Assembly: GCA_900542275.1 (NCBI GenBank)
Contig: UQMW01000019.1
Location: 1 to 31,068, forward strand
Direction of reading: 5' to 3'
Source: an uncultured Collinsella sp.
GTDB taxonomy: Bacteria > Actinomycetota > Coriobacteriia > Coriobacteriales > Coriobacteriaceae
Length of the DNA stretch: 31,068 nucleotides
In this document: piece after piece, positions 1-8,402 of the stretch
Layout: each line of letters opens with the position of its first letter
Numbering within the stretch: the stretch's first letter is position 1
Made by a program: the position numbers and the translations under genes
The notes under the pieces: generated by a model
Database searches by the model: none
What the model was told of the DNA's origin: nothing
What the model saw: only the letters and a program-made list of their open reading frames with translations

Positions 1-88
1 CGCAACGCGTTGCGCTGAGTCCTGAGGCTGTTGCAATGAAAATGAGAATCAAGGTCTTCCTCGGAATTGCAAAGCTTTTTCTTTTATT
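1..88. other. Intergenic sequence at window edge, no gene seen
   Basis: No open reading frame with a credible ribosome binding site is visible. Bases 1-14 form a perfect 14-bp palindrome (CGCAACGCGTTGCG). Bases 36-53 contain an A-rich stretch, AATGAAAATGAGAATCAA, that loosely resembles a Fur-type hexamer array. An inverted pair, TTGCAAT at about 31 and ATTGCAA at about 66, flanks it. The gene to the left lies outside the window, so I cannot say whether these belong to its terminator or its promoter. Confidence 0.4.
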
Positions 89-118
89 TTGATAGCCCGT
101 GGTGCACTTGGGTATAAT
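89..118 (+). promoter_or_regulatory. Promoter of tRNA-Arg
   Basis: The -35 element TTGATA (89-94) and a perfect -10 element TATAAT (113-118) are separated by 18 bp. The predicted transcription start, near 125, lies just ahead of the mature tRNA 5' end at 130. This is one of the closest matches to the housekeeping sigma consensus in the window, as expected for a stable RNA gene. Confidence 0.8.
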
Positions 119-129
119 GCCAAACGTTG

Positions 130-206
130 GCCCTATTAGCTCAGGGGATTAGAGCGTCTGCCTCCGGAGCAGAAGGCCGTTGGTTCGAATCCAACATGGG
201 GCACCA
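130..206 (+). tRNA. tRNA-Arg (anticodon CCG)
   Basis: The sequence folds as a full cloverleaf. The acceptor stem is GCCCTAT paired with ATGGGGC (one G-U). The D arm is GCTC/GAGC. The anticodon stem TCTGC/GCAGA encloses the seven-base loop CTCCGGA with anticodon CCG, which reads the arginine codon CGG. The T arm GTTGG/CCAAC carries the canonical TTCGAAT loop. The 3' CCA is encoded (204-206). It has its own promoter and is followed within 12 bases by a terminator, so it appears to be a single-gene transcription unit. Confidence 0.93.
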
Positions 207-217
207 TCGAACGTAAG

Positions 218-253
218 ACCGTCCGAACCTCGCATGGTCCGGGCGGTTTTTCT
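218..253 (+). terminator. Intrinsic terminator after tRNA-Arg
   Basis: An 11-bp stem, ACCGTCCGAAC with GTCCGGGCGGT, has one G-U pair and one mismatch, a loop CTCGCATG and a following TTTTTCTT tract. It ends only about 15-30 bases before the ATPase start codon. The ATPase must therefore either be read through from the tRNA or use a promoter overlapping the terminator. Confidence 0.8.
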
Positions 254-282
254 TATACCGACGCGACGTGATGGGACGTGGT

Positions 283-3000
283 ATGGCAGCAACGGATATC
301 GAGCGCGGACTCTCGACCGCCGAGGTCGAGGAGCGCATCGCCGCCGGTAAGATCAACCGCAACATGGAGCTCAAGACCAAGTCGGTCAAAGAGCTCATCA
401 TCGAGAACCTCTGCACGCTGTTCAATTTGATCAACGTGATCTTGGCGTTCCTGGTCATTTTGACCGGTTCGTTTAAGAACCTGACGTTTCTGTTCGTGGT
501 GTTTCTCAATACCGCTATTGGCGTCATTCAGTCCATGCGTTCCAAGAAGATGGTCGATAAGCTCACGCTGCTGACCTCCAAGAAGGCCATCGCGGTGCGC
601 GACGGCGCCGAGGTGGAGCTCGACCTGGACCAGATCGTGCTCGATGACATCATCCGCCTGGGGCGCGGCGATCAGATTCCCGCTGACGCCGTGGTGGTTT
701 CGGGCGAGGCGCTCGTGAACGAGAGCCTGCTGACGGGTGAGAGCGACCTCATTAAGAAACAGCCCGGTTCCGAGCTCATGAGCGGCAGCTTTATCGACTC
801 GGGCCTGCTGCGCGCCCGCGTGATCCATGTCGGCGCCGACAACTACGTGGCCAAAATTAATAACGAGGCGAAGTACGTCAAAAAGGTCAATTCCGAGATC
901 ATGAACGCGCTTAACGCCATCGTGCGCTTTGCGAGCATCATCATGATCCCGCTCGGTTTGGCGTTGTTTGCCTCGAGCGTGAGCGAGCTGTGGGATGCCG
1001 CGGGAACCCCAGGCAATAGCGCGCTTTCGTGGTGCTTCTCTGAGCTGTTGGCTGGTCATGTGCCTTCGTCGGCGCTGCTGTCCACGGTGGGCGCCCTGCT
1101 GGGCATGATCCCGCAAGGCCTGGTGCTGCTGACCTCGTCGGTGCTCGCCATCGCCACGGTGCGCCTGGCCCGCCGCAAGGTACTCGCGCAGCAGCTCTAC
1201 TGCATTGAGACGCTCGCGCGCGTCGACGTGCTGTGCCTGGACAAGACGGGCACCATCACGTCGGGCCGCATGGAGGTCGAGGGTACCTATCCGCTGCCGG
1301 TCGAGGGTATGGGTGCGGGGGAGGGCGACGCCGCCGTTCCCGTCGATACCACGGTGCTCGATTTTGCGCTGGCTAACGTCGCACGTGCGACCTCGGCCGA
1401 TGCCAACGAGACCTGTCAGGCGCTGCTCAACTATTACGCCGACCGTCCGGTCGAGGTGTCCGAGCCGCTGTCGGTCATTCCGTTCTCGTCTTCCAAAAAG
1501 TGGAGCGGCGCGTCGTTTGCACAGGGCTCATATGTGATGGGTGCGGCGCAGTTTGTGCTCTCTGATCGTGCGTTTGCCCAGGTCGAGAACCGTGTCGCCG
1601 AGCTTGCCGATACCTGCCGCGTGCTCGTGGTGGCGCGCGTTGACGGCTTTACGCCCGATGGCGATATGGTGGGCGAGGCCGAGCCCGTGGGCTTTGTGAC
1701 CATACGCGACGAGATCCGTACCTCGGCGGCCGAGACCATCGGCTACTTTAACGAGCAGGGCGTGACTCTCAACGTGATCAGTGGCGACGACCCGCGTACG
1801 GTGTCGTCGATCGCGCGCGTGGTGGGCGTGCCGGGGGCGGACGCTTATGTGGACGCCACGACGCTCGATACGCCGGCCAAGCTCGATGCCGCAGTGGACC
1901 GCTACCATGTCTTTGGTCGTGTGACCCCGCAGCAGAAGCGCGAGCTCGTGCAGGCGCTTAAGCGCCGCGAGCACACCGTGGCCATGACAGGCGACGGCGT
2001 CAACGACGTGCTGGCGCTCAAGGAGGCCGACTGCTCCGTGGCCATGGCGGCCGGCTCCGATGCCGCGCGTAACGTGGCCGAGATCGTGCTCGTCGACAAC
2101 GACTTTGCCTCGATGCCCGCCGTGGTGGCCGAGGGCCGTCGCTCCATCAACAACCTGCAGCGTTCGGCTTCGCTGTTCCTGACTAAGACGCTGTTCTCGA
2201 TGGGCCTGGCGGCGCTGTGCATCGCACTGCCGCCGTACCCTTTCGAGCCGATTCAGATGACGCTCATCAACTTCTTCTGCATTGGCGCGCCGGGCTTTGT
2301 GTTGGGCCTGGAGCCCAACAATGCTCGCGTGAAGGGGTCGTTCCTGACGAACGTGCTCAAGCGGGCACTGCCGGCGTCGCTTGCGGTCATTTTGGCCGCG
2401 GCGCTCGATATCTTTGTGGCGCGCGTGTTCGGCTTTAACCAGCTCACGCTGTCTACGATGTGCCTACTTACGTCGTGCGCGGCGAGTGTCAGCCTGATCT
2501 GGCGTATCTCGCAGCCCCTCACGCCCTTACGTGTGGCGCTCTTTGTGTTTGTAGTTGCCGGCATCCTGACGGGCGTTATCGGATTCCCGAAGCTGCTGTC
2601 TATTGCCAACCTGTCGATGGGCCAGATGGTTATCTTGGCTGTCATCGTGGTCATTACCTGCTCGGTGTTCTTTAAGCTCGCCACGATGATGGATTCGCTC
2701 AAGCCGCGTCGTCGTCATGCCGCAACTGGTTTTGGCCGCGGTGTGCGCGTCCGCCTGGGTCGCGGTGGCGGCAAGGTGAGCTCGACGGGTTCGACGGCCG
2801 AGCGTTTTGCCAAGCGCGTCGCCGCCGACATGGCGCAGCGCCGCGAAGATCGCACCGCTCGCGAGGCCGAGGCCCGCGCACTCGAGGGCGTGGTCCAGGC
2901 CCAGCCCAAGAAAAAGAAGGGTACCGGAGCCAATCGCTCTCGCGTGACCAAGTCCGCCCAAGGCATCAAAGTCTCGATGCCAAGCAAGAAGAAGAAGTAG
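283..3000 (+). CDS. Cation-translocating P-type ATPase (CtpE-like)
   Basis: This is a membrane ATP-driven cation pump of about 905 residues. The actuator loop TGES lies at about 151-154. The phosphorylated aspartate motif DKTGT starts at D320, and the hinge motif TGDGVND is at 569-575. The membrane segment before DKTGT carries IPQGLVLLTS, which resembles the CtpE group of actinobacterial P-type ATPases, linked to calcium uptake in mycobacteria; the substrate here is an inference. There is no heavy-metal CxxC domain. Hydrophobic segments flank the cytoplasmic domains as usual. The last ~100 residues form a hydrophilic Arg/Lys-rich tail ending in KKKK, not typical of the family. I chose ATG 283 because GGGA lies 7 bases upstream; GTG 268 and ATG 271 are in frame but have no Shine-Dalgarno sequence, unless the message is leaderless. 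Confidence 0.85.
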   Translation: MAATDIERGLSTAEVEERIAAGKINRNMELKTKSVKELIIENLCTLFNLINVILAFLVILTGSFKNLTFLFVVFLNTAIGVIQSMRSKKMVDKLTLLTSKKAIAVRDGAEVELDLDQIVLDDIIRLGRGDQIPADAVVVSGEALVNESLLTGESDLIKKQPGSELMSGSFIDSGLLRARVIHVGADNYVAKINNEAKYVKKVNSEIMNALNAIVRFASIIMIPLGLALFASSVSELWDAAGTPGNSALSWCFSELLAGHVPSSALLSTVGALLGMIPQGLVLLTSSVLAIATVRLARRKVLAQQLYCIETLARVDVLCLDKTGTITSGRMEVEGTYPLPVEGMGAGEGDAAVPVDTTVLDFALANVARATSADANETCQALLNYYADRPVEVSEPLSVIPFSSSKKWSGASFAQGSYVMGAAQFVLSDRAFAQVENRVAELADTCRVLVVARVDGFTPDGDMVGEAEPVGFVTIRDEIRTSAAETIGYFNEQGVTLNVISGDDPRTVSSIARVVGVPGADAYVDATTLDTPAKLDAAVDRYHVFGRVTPQQKRELVQALKRREHTVAMTGDGVNDVLALKEADCSVAMAAGSDAARNVAEIVLVDNDFASMPAVVAEGRRSINNLQRSASLFLTKTLFSMGLAALCIALPPYPFEPIQMTLINFFCIGAPGFVLGLEPNNARVKGSFLTNVLKRALPASLAVILAAALDIFVARVFGFNQLTLSTMCLLTSCAASVSLIWRISQPLTPLRVALFVFVVAGILTGVIGFPKLLSIANLSMGQMVILAVIVVITCSVFFKLATMMDSLKPRRRHAATGFGRGVRVRLGRGGGKVSSTGSTAERFAKRVAADMAQRREDRTAREAEARALEGVVQAQPKKKKGTGANRSRVTKSAQGIKVSMPSKKKK

Positions 3001-3054
3001 CTACGCGCCCTGCCGATGTTGAATTGGTGCCTTGTTCCTGTGGGGCCGTGGCGA

Positions 3055-3063
3055 TGTTATGCT
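3055..3063 (+). promoter_or_regulatory. Extended -10 promoter for the zinc-ribbon gene
   Basis: TGTTATGCT combines the TGn extension with a -10 element TATGCT (3058-3063). A weak TTGTTC lies at 3032-3037 with a 20-bp spacer. The element sits in the short gap after the ATPase gene and places transcription start near 3070, about 35 bases before the GTG start. Confidence 0.45.
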
Positions 3064-3103
3064 CTAACCTCGATTGTTTGAATTGCTTCGAAAAGAGGAT
3101 GCC

Positions 3104-4246
3104 GTGATCTGCCCGCATTGCCTTAAGACTATCGAGGACGGCGCCTCGTTCTGCCCCTACTGCAACGCCTATGTGGGTCCGGGCGATGGCCCCGAGCACA
3201 CCGAGTTCGTGTTCTGTGAGGGCTGCGGTGCCCGTCTTTCTCCGCATGATCGTACGTGCCCCAAATGCGGACGCCCCGCTCCGGGTATTCTCTCCGAGGA
3301 CGCGGCCGCATCCGACCTGGCAGCGGGCCGCACGGCGGGCTTTCCGCGCCTAACGCAAGAGCAGATCGATACCGAGGTGCCGCATGCGCCGGCCTCTGCC
3401 GCTGCGGTGCTATCGGACGCCGCTGACCCCAATGAGACCTGCGTGCTACCGGCTTTCGATAAGGATTTCGGTATCCCCAAGGTCGATATCCCCACGCCCG
3501 TTTCCCTGCATGACGATGCTCAAAAGTCCAAGCGCAAGGTGCACCCCGACGAGGACGCCTATCACAAGCACAAGCGTCATATCCCCAAGCCGCTCATCGT
3601 CATCGCGGTCCTTGCCGTCGTGTGCGGCGGTGCCTATTGGTTCGTGACGGCCGATCCCATGGGTGTCATGCCCGGCTTCTATGACCAGTTTGGCCAGGCC
3701 GCGCAGACGACCTTCCCCACGCGCCAAAAGGGCGAGGCGACTGAGGACGATACCAAGCAGGACGATTCTGCCGAGGTGGTCCAGGAAGAAACCGTGCTCA
3801 CCGATGATCAGCTCTATACCAGGCTCGACGGTCTGTATCAGACCATCGTGTCCTACGGTGACGAGGACCAGATCGGCGAGGTCATCGATTCCTTTAACAA
3901 CGGCTATCTCCGATCGCCGCTGTCCACCCGTCAGGAGCTGTCGCAGAGTGCCTACGCCCTGCGCGACCAGATCAAAAAGACGCAAGATGAGCTCAACAAC
4001 CTGAAAGTACAGGACGATACGGTCTATGCGGACGACATCGCCCACCTAAAGCAGCTTGCCGAGTGGATGTATGAGCGCGTCGACGTGATCTGCCAGAGCT
4101 GGGACATCTCGCTGGCCATTCCCGATGGCGAGTCGATGAGTTCTCACCAGAGCGAGATCCTGGCACCCATCGCGCAGGGCGGCAATAGCGCGCTGAACCA
4201 GTACGACGCCAACGTGGGTTCCTGGAAGCCGCAGCAGCGTTCCTAA
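3104..4246 (+). CDS. Membrane-anchored double zinc-ribbon protein
   Basis: The 380-residue product opens with two short zinc ribbons. The first is C3-x2-C6 with C17-x2-C20; the second is C38-x2-C41 with C52-x2-C55. An acidic, low-complexity linker follows. A basic patch precedes one hydrophobic segment at about 163-183. The remaining ~195 residues, predicted to lie outside the cell, are hydrophilic and probably helical. The architecture (cytoplasmic zinc ribbon, one membrane pass, external domain) is common among uncharacterised proteins of Gram-positives, and I do not recognise a specific function. GTG 3104 is preferred over the upstream TTG 3074 because AAGAGGA (3093-3099) sits at ideal spacing and the zinc ribbon begins immediately. 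Confidence 0.75.
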   Translation: MICPHCLKTIEDGASFCPYCNAYVGPGDGPEHTEFVFCEGCGARLSPHDRTCPKCGRPAPGILSEDAAASDLAAGRTAGFPRLTQEQIDTEVPHAPASAAAVLSDAADPNETCVLPAFDKDFGIPKVDIPTPVSLHDDAQKSKRKVHPDEDAYHKHKRHIPKPLIVIAVLAVVCGGAYWFVTADPMGVMPGFYDQFGQAAQTTFPTRQKGEATEDDTKQDDSAEVVQEETVLTDDQLYTRLDGLYQTIVSYGDEDQIGEVIDSFNNGYLRSPLSTRQELSQSAYALRDQIKKTQDELNNLKVQDDTVYADDIAHLKQLAEWMYERVDVICQSWDISLAIPDGESMSSHQSEILAPIAQGGNSALNQYDANVGSWKPQQRS

Positions 4247-4284
4247 AATTAGTTCGCCATAGTCGGCATAACCTACGTGCGCAA

Positions 4285-4314
4285 TTGATGTAAGCCTGTG
4301 CTTATTGCTACAAT
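4285..4314 (+). promoter_or_regulatory. Promoter of the cyclophilin gene
   Basis: The -35 element TTGATG (4285-4290) and the -10 element TACAAT (4309-4314) are 18 bp apart, with an extended TGC just before the -10. Transcription would start near 4321. This probably drives the cyclophilin and the TPR gene downstream, which follows after 11 bases. Confidence 0.7.
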
Positions 4315-4353
4315 TCGTACAAATATGCTTTAAACGCACGAGGAAGGAACCAC

Positions 4354-4896
4354 ATGTTTGGTTTTAAGAAAGAGCTCTACACGCCCGAGTATCAGCTTGC
4401 CGGCGACGAGTGCGCCGTAATCGAGACGTCGAAGGGTACCATCAAGGTCAAGTTTGACGGCGAGGGCGCTCCCATTCATGTCGCGAACTTCTGCGAGCTT
4501 TCCACGATGGGTTTCTATGATGGCCTTAAGTTCCATCGCTATGTGCCCGGTTTTGTCATCCAGGGCGGCGACCCCAATACTCGCGACATGTCCGGCGCCG
4601 ACGTCGCTGCCGGTCTTGAGGGCCCCGACGGCATGCCTGGTACCGGTGGCCCCGGCTACTGCATCAAGGGCGAGTTTGCCACCAATCCGCGCAACAGCCA
4701 TGTCGATGGCGCCCTTGCCATGGCGCGTTCCATGGATCCCGATTCCGCGGGTTCGCAGTTCTACTTCTGCCTGGGTGCCCAGCATAACCTCGATTCCGGT
4801 TACACCGTTTTTGGTACCACGGTCGAGGGTCTCGACGTGATTTCGCAGCTGCGTGCCGGCGACGAGATCGTCCATGTCGAGATCGTTCACGAGTAA
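4354..4896 (+). CDS. Peptidyl-prolyl cis-trans isomerase, cyclophilin type
   Basis: This 180-residue protein is predicted to speed cis-trans isomerisation of peptide bonds before proline during protein folding. The cyclophilin core is clear: FHRYVPGFVIQGGDP supplies the catalytic Arg and the Phe/Gln of the active site, and SAGSQFYFCLG and YTVFGTTVEGLDV complete the fold. There is no signal peptide or membrane segment, so it should be cytoplasmic. The start ATG has the strong Shine-Dalgarno GAGGAAGGA. It shares a transcript with the downstream TPR gene. Confidence 0.92.
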   Translation: MFGFKKELYTPEYQLAGDECAVIETSKGTIKVKFDGEGAPIHVANFCELSTMGFYDGLKFHRYVPGFVIQGGDPNTRDMSGADVAAGLEGPDGMPGTGGPGYCIKGEFATNPRNSHVDGALAMARSMDPDSAGSQFYFCLGAQHNLDSGYTVFGTTVEGLDVISQLRAGDEIVHVEIVHE

Positions 4897-4907
4897 AGGG
4901 GACTTCC

Positions 4908-6212
4908 TTGAATAGCCAGCTGATCCAACAGGGCCGCGCCGCTTACCGCGCGGGTGATTTTTCCGCTGCAGCCCAGATGCTTGGGGCGGCAAAGACTCCC
5001 GATGAGATTATGGGCGAGGCCGACCACCTTCGTGGCAACGCCTTGATGCACCTGGGCATGTATGCCGAGGCCGCCGAGGCCTATGCCGCCGCCCTCAACG
5101 ACGGCACCTACGGCAAGCGCGGCGCGCTGCTCACCAACCGCGGCAAGGCGCTCGCCGCCGTGGGTGACTACACGACGGCCGCCCAGGCGTTCTCTGCCGC
5201 TACGCAGGATGCTTCCTATGCCACGCCGTTTAAGGCCTATCTGGGCCTGGGCAATGCGCTGTTCCAGTCGGGCGACTATGCCAACGCGGGAACCGCCTTC
5301 CGTCAGGCTGCCATCGACGGCGCCAATCCGGCTCCTGCCGCCGCACTCGGCGAGCTCGGTCGTTGCTTCATTAAGCTCGGCCGTCCCGCGGATGCCGTGG
5401 AGACCTACCGCACGGCTATCGACTTTGCCGGCCCCCGCGATGACACGCGTGCGCTCAACGCCGGCATGGGTCAGGCGCTTTCTGCCGCCGGCCGTCCCTC
5501 CGACGCACTCGACGCCTTTAACGCCGCTACTGCCGATGGCATCTATCAGCTCACCTCCGAGCAGGCCGACGAGCTTGCCCGCGTGCACGATTCGCTTGCC
5601 GCGTTGTCTGCCCAGACGGCTATGGCCACGGCTCCGGCGCCCGCGATGGACGCTCCCGCCGTCGATCCGCTCGATCCTACGGGCGCGACCGGTCAGTTTA
5701 TGCCCGATCCCTCGGACACCGGCTTCTTTACGCTGTCCGAGTCCGAGATGGTCCAGCAGGACCGTCAGGATCGTAAACAGGCCAAGGTTCGTCGCCGCCA
5801 TCGCCACACGGGCCTCAAAGTCTTCATCGTGCTGCTTCTGCTCATTTTGATCGCCGCGGGCGGTCTGGGCTTTGCCTACACGCGCGGCTTTGGCTTCCCG
5901 TCTCAGGAGTCTGTCGTTACCGATCTGTTCCAGGCTGCCGGTGACGGTGACACCGCAAAGGCCGAGTCTTGCCTGGCCTCGAGCCTGTCCGAGGACGCTA
6001 AGTCGATGATCATCTCCTCGATTCCGCAGGGTGCCACCGTGTCCGTCGAGGGCATGGATCAGTCCATGACCGAGACGACCGCTAAGGTGAAGGCATCGCT
6101 GTCCAAGGGCGGCGAGCAGGAGTACACCGTCAAATTCGTGCGCTCCGACAATCATATCGGCTGGGCCGTTTCTTCGCTCGATATGGATTTCTCGGCTGCT
6201 GACAACCAGTAG
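4908..6212 (+). CDS. TPR-repeat protein with C-terminal membrane anchor
   Basis: This protein has 434 residues. Residues ~5-215 form about five tetratricopeptide-like repeats, with recurring motifs such as GNALMHLGMYAEAAEAY, GLGNALFQSGDYANAGTAF and GRCFIKLGRPADAVETY. A proline/alanine-rich linker and a basic stretch follow. A single strongly hydrophobic helix lies at about 301-322. The last ~110 residues, predicted to be external, look like a small alpha/beta domain of the type seen in DUF4878-like lipoproteins; that match is only a guess. TPRs usually mediate protein contacts, so it may scaffold an envelope complex. The TTG start has AAAGGGGA 6 bases upstream. The topology mirrors the zinc-ribbon gene on the other side of the cyclophilin. 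Confidence 0.75.
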   Translation: MNSQLIQQGRAAYRAGDFSAAAQMLGAAKTPDEIMGEADHLRGNALMHLGMYAEAAEAYAAALNDGTYGKRGALLTNRGKALAAVGDYTTAAQAFSAATQDASYATPFKAYLGLGNALFQSGDYANAGTAFRQAAIDGANPAPAAALGELGRCFIKLGRPADAVETYRTAIDFAGPRDDTRALNAGMGQALSAAGRPSDALDAFNAATADGIYQLTSEQADELARVHDSLAALSAQTAMATAPAPAMDAPAVDPLDPTGATGQFMPDPSDTGFFTLSESEMVQQDRQDRKQAKVRRRHRHTGLKVFIVLLLLILIAAGGLGFAYTRGFGFPSQESVVTDLFQAAGDGDTAKAESCLASSLSEDAKSMIISSIPQGATVSVEGMDQSMTETTAKVKASLSKGGEQEYTVKFVRSDNHIGWAVSSLDMDFSAADNQ

Positions 6213-6234
6213 TGACCTTATGGGATTTAGCTTT

Positions 6235-6267
6235 GCCCGGCGCTTCACCGCAAGTGAGGTGCCGGGC
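6235..6267 (+). terminator. Long hairpin between TPR gene and mreB
   Basis: GCCCGGCGCTTCAC (6235-6248) and GTGAGGTGCCGGGC (6254-6267) pair over all 14 positions, with two G-U pairs, closing a CGCAA loop. No T-run follows, so it is either a weak or factor-dependent terminator or an mRNA-stabilising 3' end. Confidence 0.6.
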
Positions 6268-6276
6268 TTGCGCTAG

Positions 6277-6282
6277 TATGAT
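6277..6282 (+). promoter_or_regulatory. Possible -10 element for the mre operon
   Basis: TATGAT lies about 45 bases before the mreB start. No good -35 sequence is found at 16-18 bp, where the sequence overlaps the right arm of the preceding hairpin. The assignment is weak, but a promoter is expected here because the hairpin separates the two transcription units. Confidence 0.3.
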
Positions 6283-6327
6283 GAGCTAGTAGTTTTCCAG
6301 CAATCATCCAACACATCAGGAGTTGCG

Positions 6328-7371
6328 TTGTTTTCTTTGATGGATATGTTCTTCGGTAGCTATGCGGGCGATCTTGCCATCGACCTCGGCACCGCAAATA
6401 CGCTTGTCTCCGTGCGCGGCAAGGGCATCGTCATTCGCGAGCCCTCCGTTGTCGCCATCGACAAGAACGACGAGCGCATCCTGGCGGTCGGTATCGAGGC
6501 AAAGCGCATGCTCGGCCGTACGCCCGGCAACATCGTGGCCGTTCGTCCCCTGAAGGACGGCGTCATCGCCGACTTCGACGTTACCGAGGCCATGCTTCGC
6601 TACTTTATCGACAAGGCGTCCGAGAAGCGCTATCCGTGGACTCCGCGTCCGCGTGTTGTCGTCTGCGTTCCCTCCGGCGTCACGTCGGTCGAGAAGCGCG
6701 CTGTCTTTGAGGCCACGATCCAGGCCGGTGCCCGCCAGGCCTATCTGATCGAAGAGCCTATGGCTGCCGCCATCGGCGCCGACTTGCCCGTCGAGGAGCC
6801 CACCGGCTCCATGGTCATCGACATCGGTGGCGGTACCACCGAGGTCGCCGTTATCGCTATGGGCGGCATCGTCGTCTCGCAGTCCATCCGTATTGCCGGC
6901 GACGAGTTCGACCAGGCCATCCTCACGCACGTTCGCGATGCCTACAACCTGGCCATCGGCGAGCGTACGGCAGAGGACATCAAGATCAAGGTCGGCTCCG
7001 CCGTGCCGCTCAAGGATGAGCTCGACGTCGAGGTCAACGGCCGCGACGTGATCACCGGTCTGCCCAAGACCGTGCGCATCGAGAGCGAGGAGATTCGTCG
7101 CGCGCTCAACAAGCCGCTCGACGAGATGGCCAAGGCCGTCAAGGACGCACTCGACGCTACGCCTCCCGATCTTGCCTCGGACCTTATGTACTATGGCATT
7201 TTGCTGACCGGTGGCGGCGCGCTGCTGCGCGGTCTCGATGTGCGCCTGCGCGATGAGACCGGCGTTTCGGTCAACGTCAGCCCCACGGCGCTCGATAACG
7301 TTGTTAACGGCTGTGCCCGCGTGCTCGAGGCCAATGCGTTTGATGGCGGCTTCGTCCAGACCAATGCTTAA
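6328..7371 (+). CDS. mreB: Rod shape-determining protein MreB
   Basis: This is the bacterial actin homologue that polymerises under the membrane and guides lateral wall synthesis. At 347 residues it matches the family length. The phosphate-1 motif is AIDLGTANT (about 17-25). The phosphate-2 motif is VIDIGGGTTEVAV (about 163-175). The adenosine motif is LTGGGALLRGL (from about 293). The N-terminal FGSYAGDLAID is typical. The TTG start is chosen because AGGAG lies 5 bases upstream; ATG 6340 would be 17 bases from it. It heads a five-gene elongasome operon with mreC only 21 bases downstream. Confidence 0.95.
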   Translation: MFSLMDMFFGSYAGDLAIDLGTANTLVSVRGKGIVIREPSVVAIDKNDERILAVGIEAKRMLGRTPGNIVAVRPLKDGVIADFDVTEAMLRYFIDKASEKRYPWTPRPRVVVCVPSGVTSVEKRAVFEATIQAGARQAYLIEEPMAAAIGADLPVEEPTGSMVIDIGGGTTEVAVIAMGGIVVSQSIRIAGDEFDQAILTHVRDAYNLAIGERTAEDIKIKVGSAVPLKDELDVEVNGRDVITGLPKTVRIESEEIRRALNKPLDEMAKAVKDALDATPPDLASDLMYYGILLTGGGALLRGLDVRLRDETGVSVNVSPTALDNVVNGCARVLEANAFDGGFVQTNA

Positions 7372-7392
7372 TTTCCAAAAGGTGGATTCCAT

Positions 7393-8391
7393 TTGGCACG
7401 ATCTTCGGGTTTCTCCACAAATCTGAATACCAAGCGACAATCAACGGGTATGCGCCCGTTGATTGTTTTCAGCCTGATTTCGGTGTTGCTGCTCACGTTT
7501 TACATCCGCGAGGGCGAGGCAGGACCGATTCATGCCGTGCGCTCGGGCGTGACGACGATTACCTCGCCGGTGCGCTTTGTGGGCTCGGCTGTGGCGGCTC
7601 CCTTCAATGCGATCGGTAACGTGTTCTCTAACCTTACGGCGTCGCAGGACACGCTTGACGAGCTTAAGAAGCAAAACGAGGAACTGACCTCTAAGGTTGC
7701 TGAGCTCTCCGAGGCTCAAAAGACCGCCGAGCGTCTGGAGGGGCTGGTCGGCCTGCAGTCGACCTATAACCTCAAATCGACCGCTGCTCGTATCGTTGGT
7801 GCCTCCGGCGATGCCTGGACCTCGACCGTTACCATCGACAAGGGCTCTGCCGACGGCCTTACCATCAACATGCCCGTGACGAGTTCTGCCGGTGTTATCG
7901 GCCAGATTATCGAGGTATCGGCCAAGACCTCTACCGTGCGCCTGATTGGCGACGAGAACTCCGGCGTATCCGCCATGGTGCAGGACACGCGCGCCCAGGG
8001 TATGCTGCAGGGTCAGGCTGACGGCACGCTGCGTCTTGAGTACGTGAGCGTCGACTCCGATGTTAAGGTTGGCGACATCATCGTGACCTCGGGCATTGGC
8101 GGTGTGTTCCCCAAGGGTCTACCGCTCGGCACCGTCTCGTCGGTTGAAAAATCCGCAAACGACGTGTACTACACCATTGTGGTGCGCGCCCAGACGACGG
8201 CCGAGAACAACGAGGAAGTGCTGGTCATCACCTCGCTGACCGACGAACAGTCGGCCTCGGATGAGGACGTGAGCACCGCTAATAGCACGCCGCAGGGAAC
8301 GTCGCGCGATGCTGCGACCAAGACGAAGGACGAGAGCTCGGATGACGGTTCCGACACGTCCGAGACGACCGATTCCGGCTCGAGCGAATAG
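7393..8391 (+). CDS. mreC: Rod shape-determining protein MreC
   Basis: MreC is a bitopic scaffold that links MreB filaments to periplasm-side wall enzymes such as PBP2. The 332 residues contain an N-terminal membrane helix (about 21-36), a coiled coil around residues 75-115 rich in Glu, Lys and Leu, and the beta-barrel MreC core (about 120-280). A Ser/Thr/Asp-rich tail of about 50 residues ends the protein and is probably disordered. The TTG start has AGGTGG 7 bases upstream. Its position between mreB and mreD confirms the assignment. Confidence 0.93.
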   Translation: MARSSGFSTNLNTKRQSTGMRPLIVFSLISVLLLTFYIREGEAGPIHAVRSGVTTITSPVRFVGSAVAAPFNAIGNVFSNLTASQDTLDELKKQNEELTSKVAELSEAQKTAERLEGLVGLQSTYNLKSTAARIVGASGDAWTSTVTIDKGSADGLTINMPVTSSAGVIGQIIEVSAKTSTVRLIGDENSGVSAMVQDTRAQGMLQGQADGTLRLEYVSVDSDVKVGDIIVTSGIGGVFPKGLPLGTVSSVEKSANDVYYTIVVRAQTTAENNEEVLVITSLTDEQSASDEDVSTANSTPQGTSRDAATKTKDESSDDGSDTSETTDSGSSE

Positions 8392-8402
8392 GGGGCATGT
8401 CC

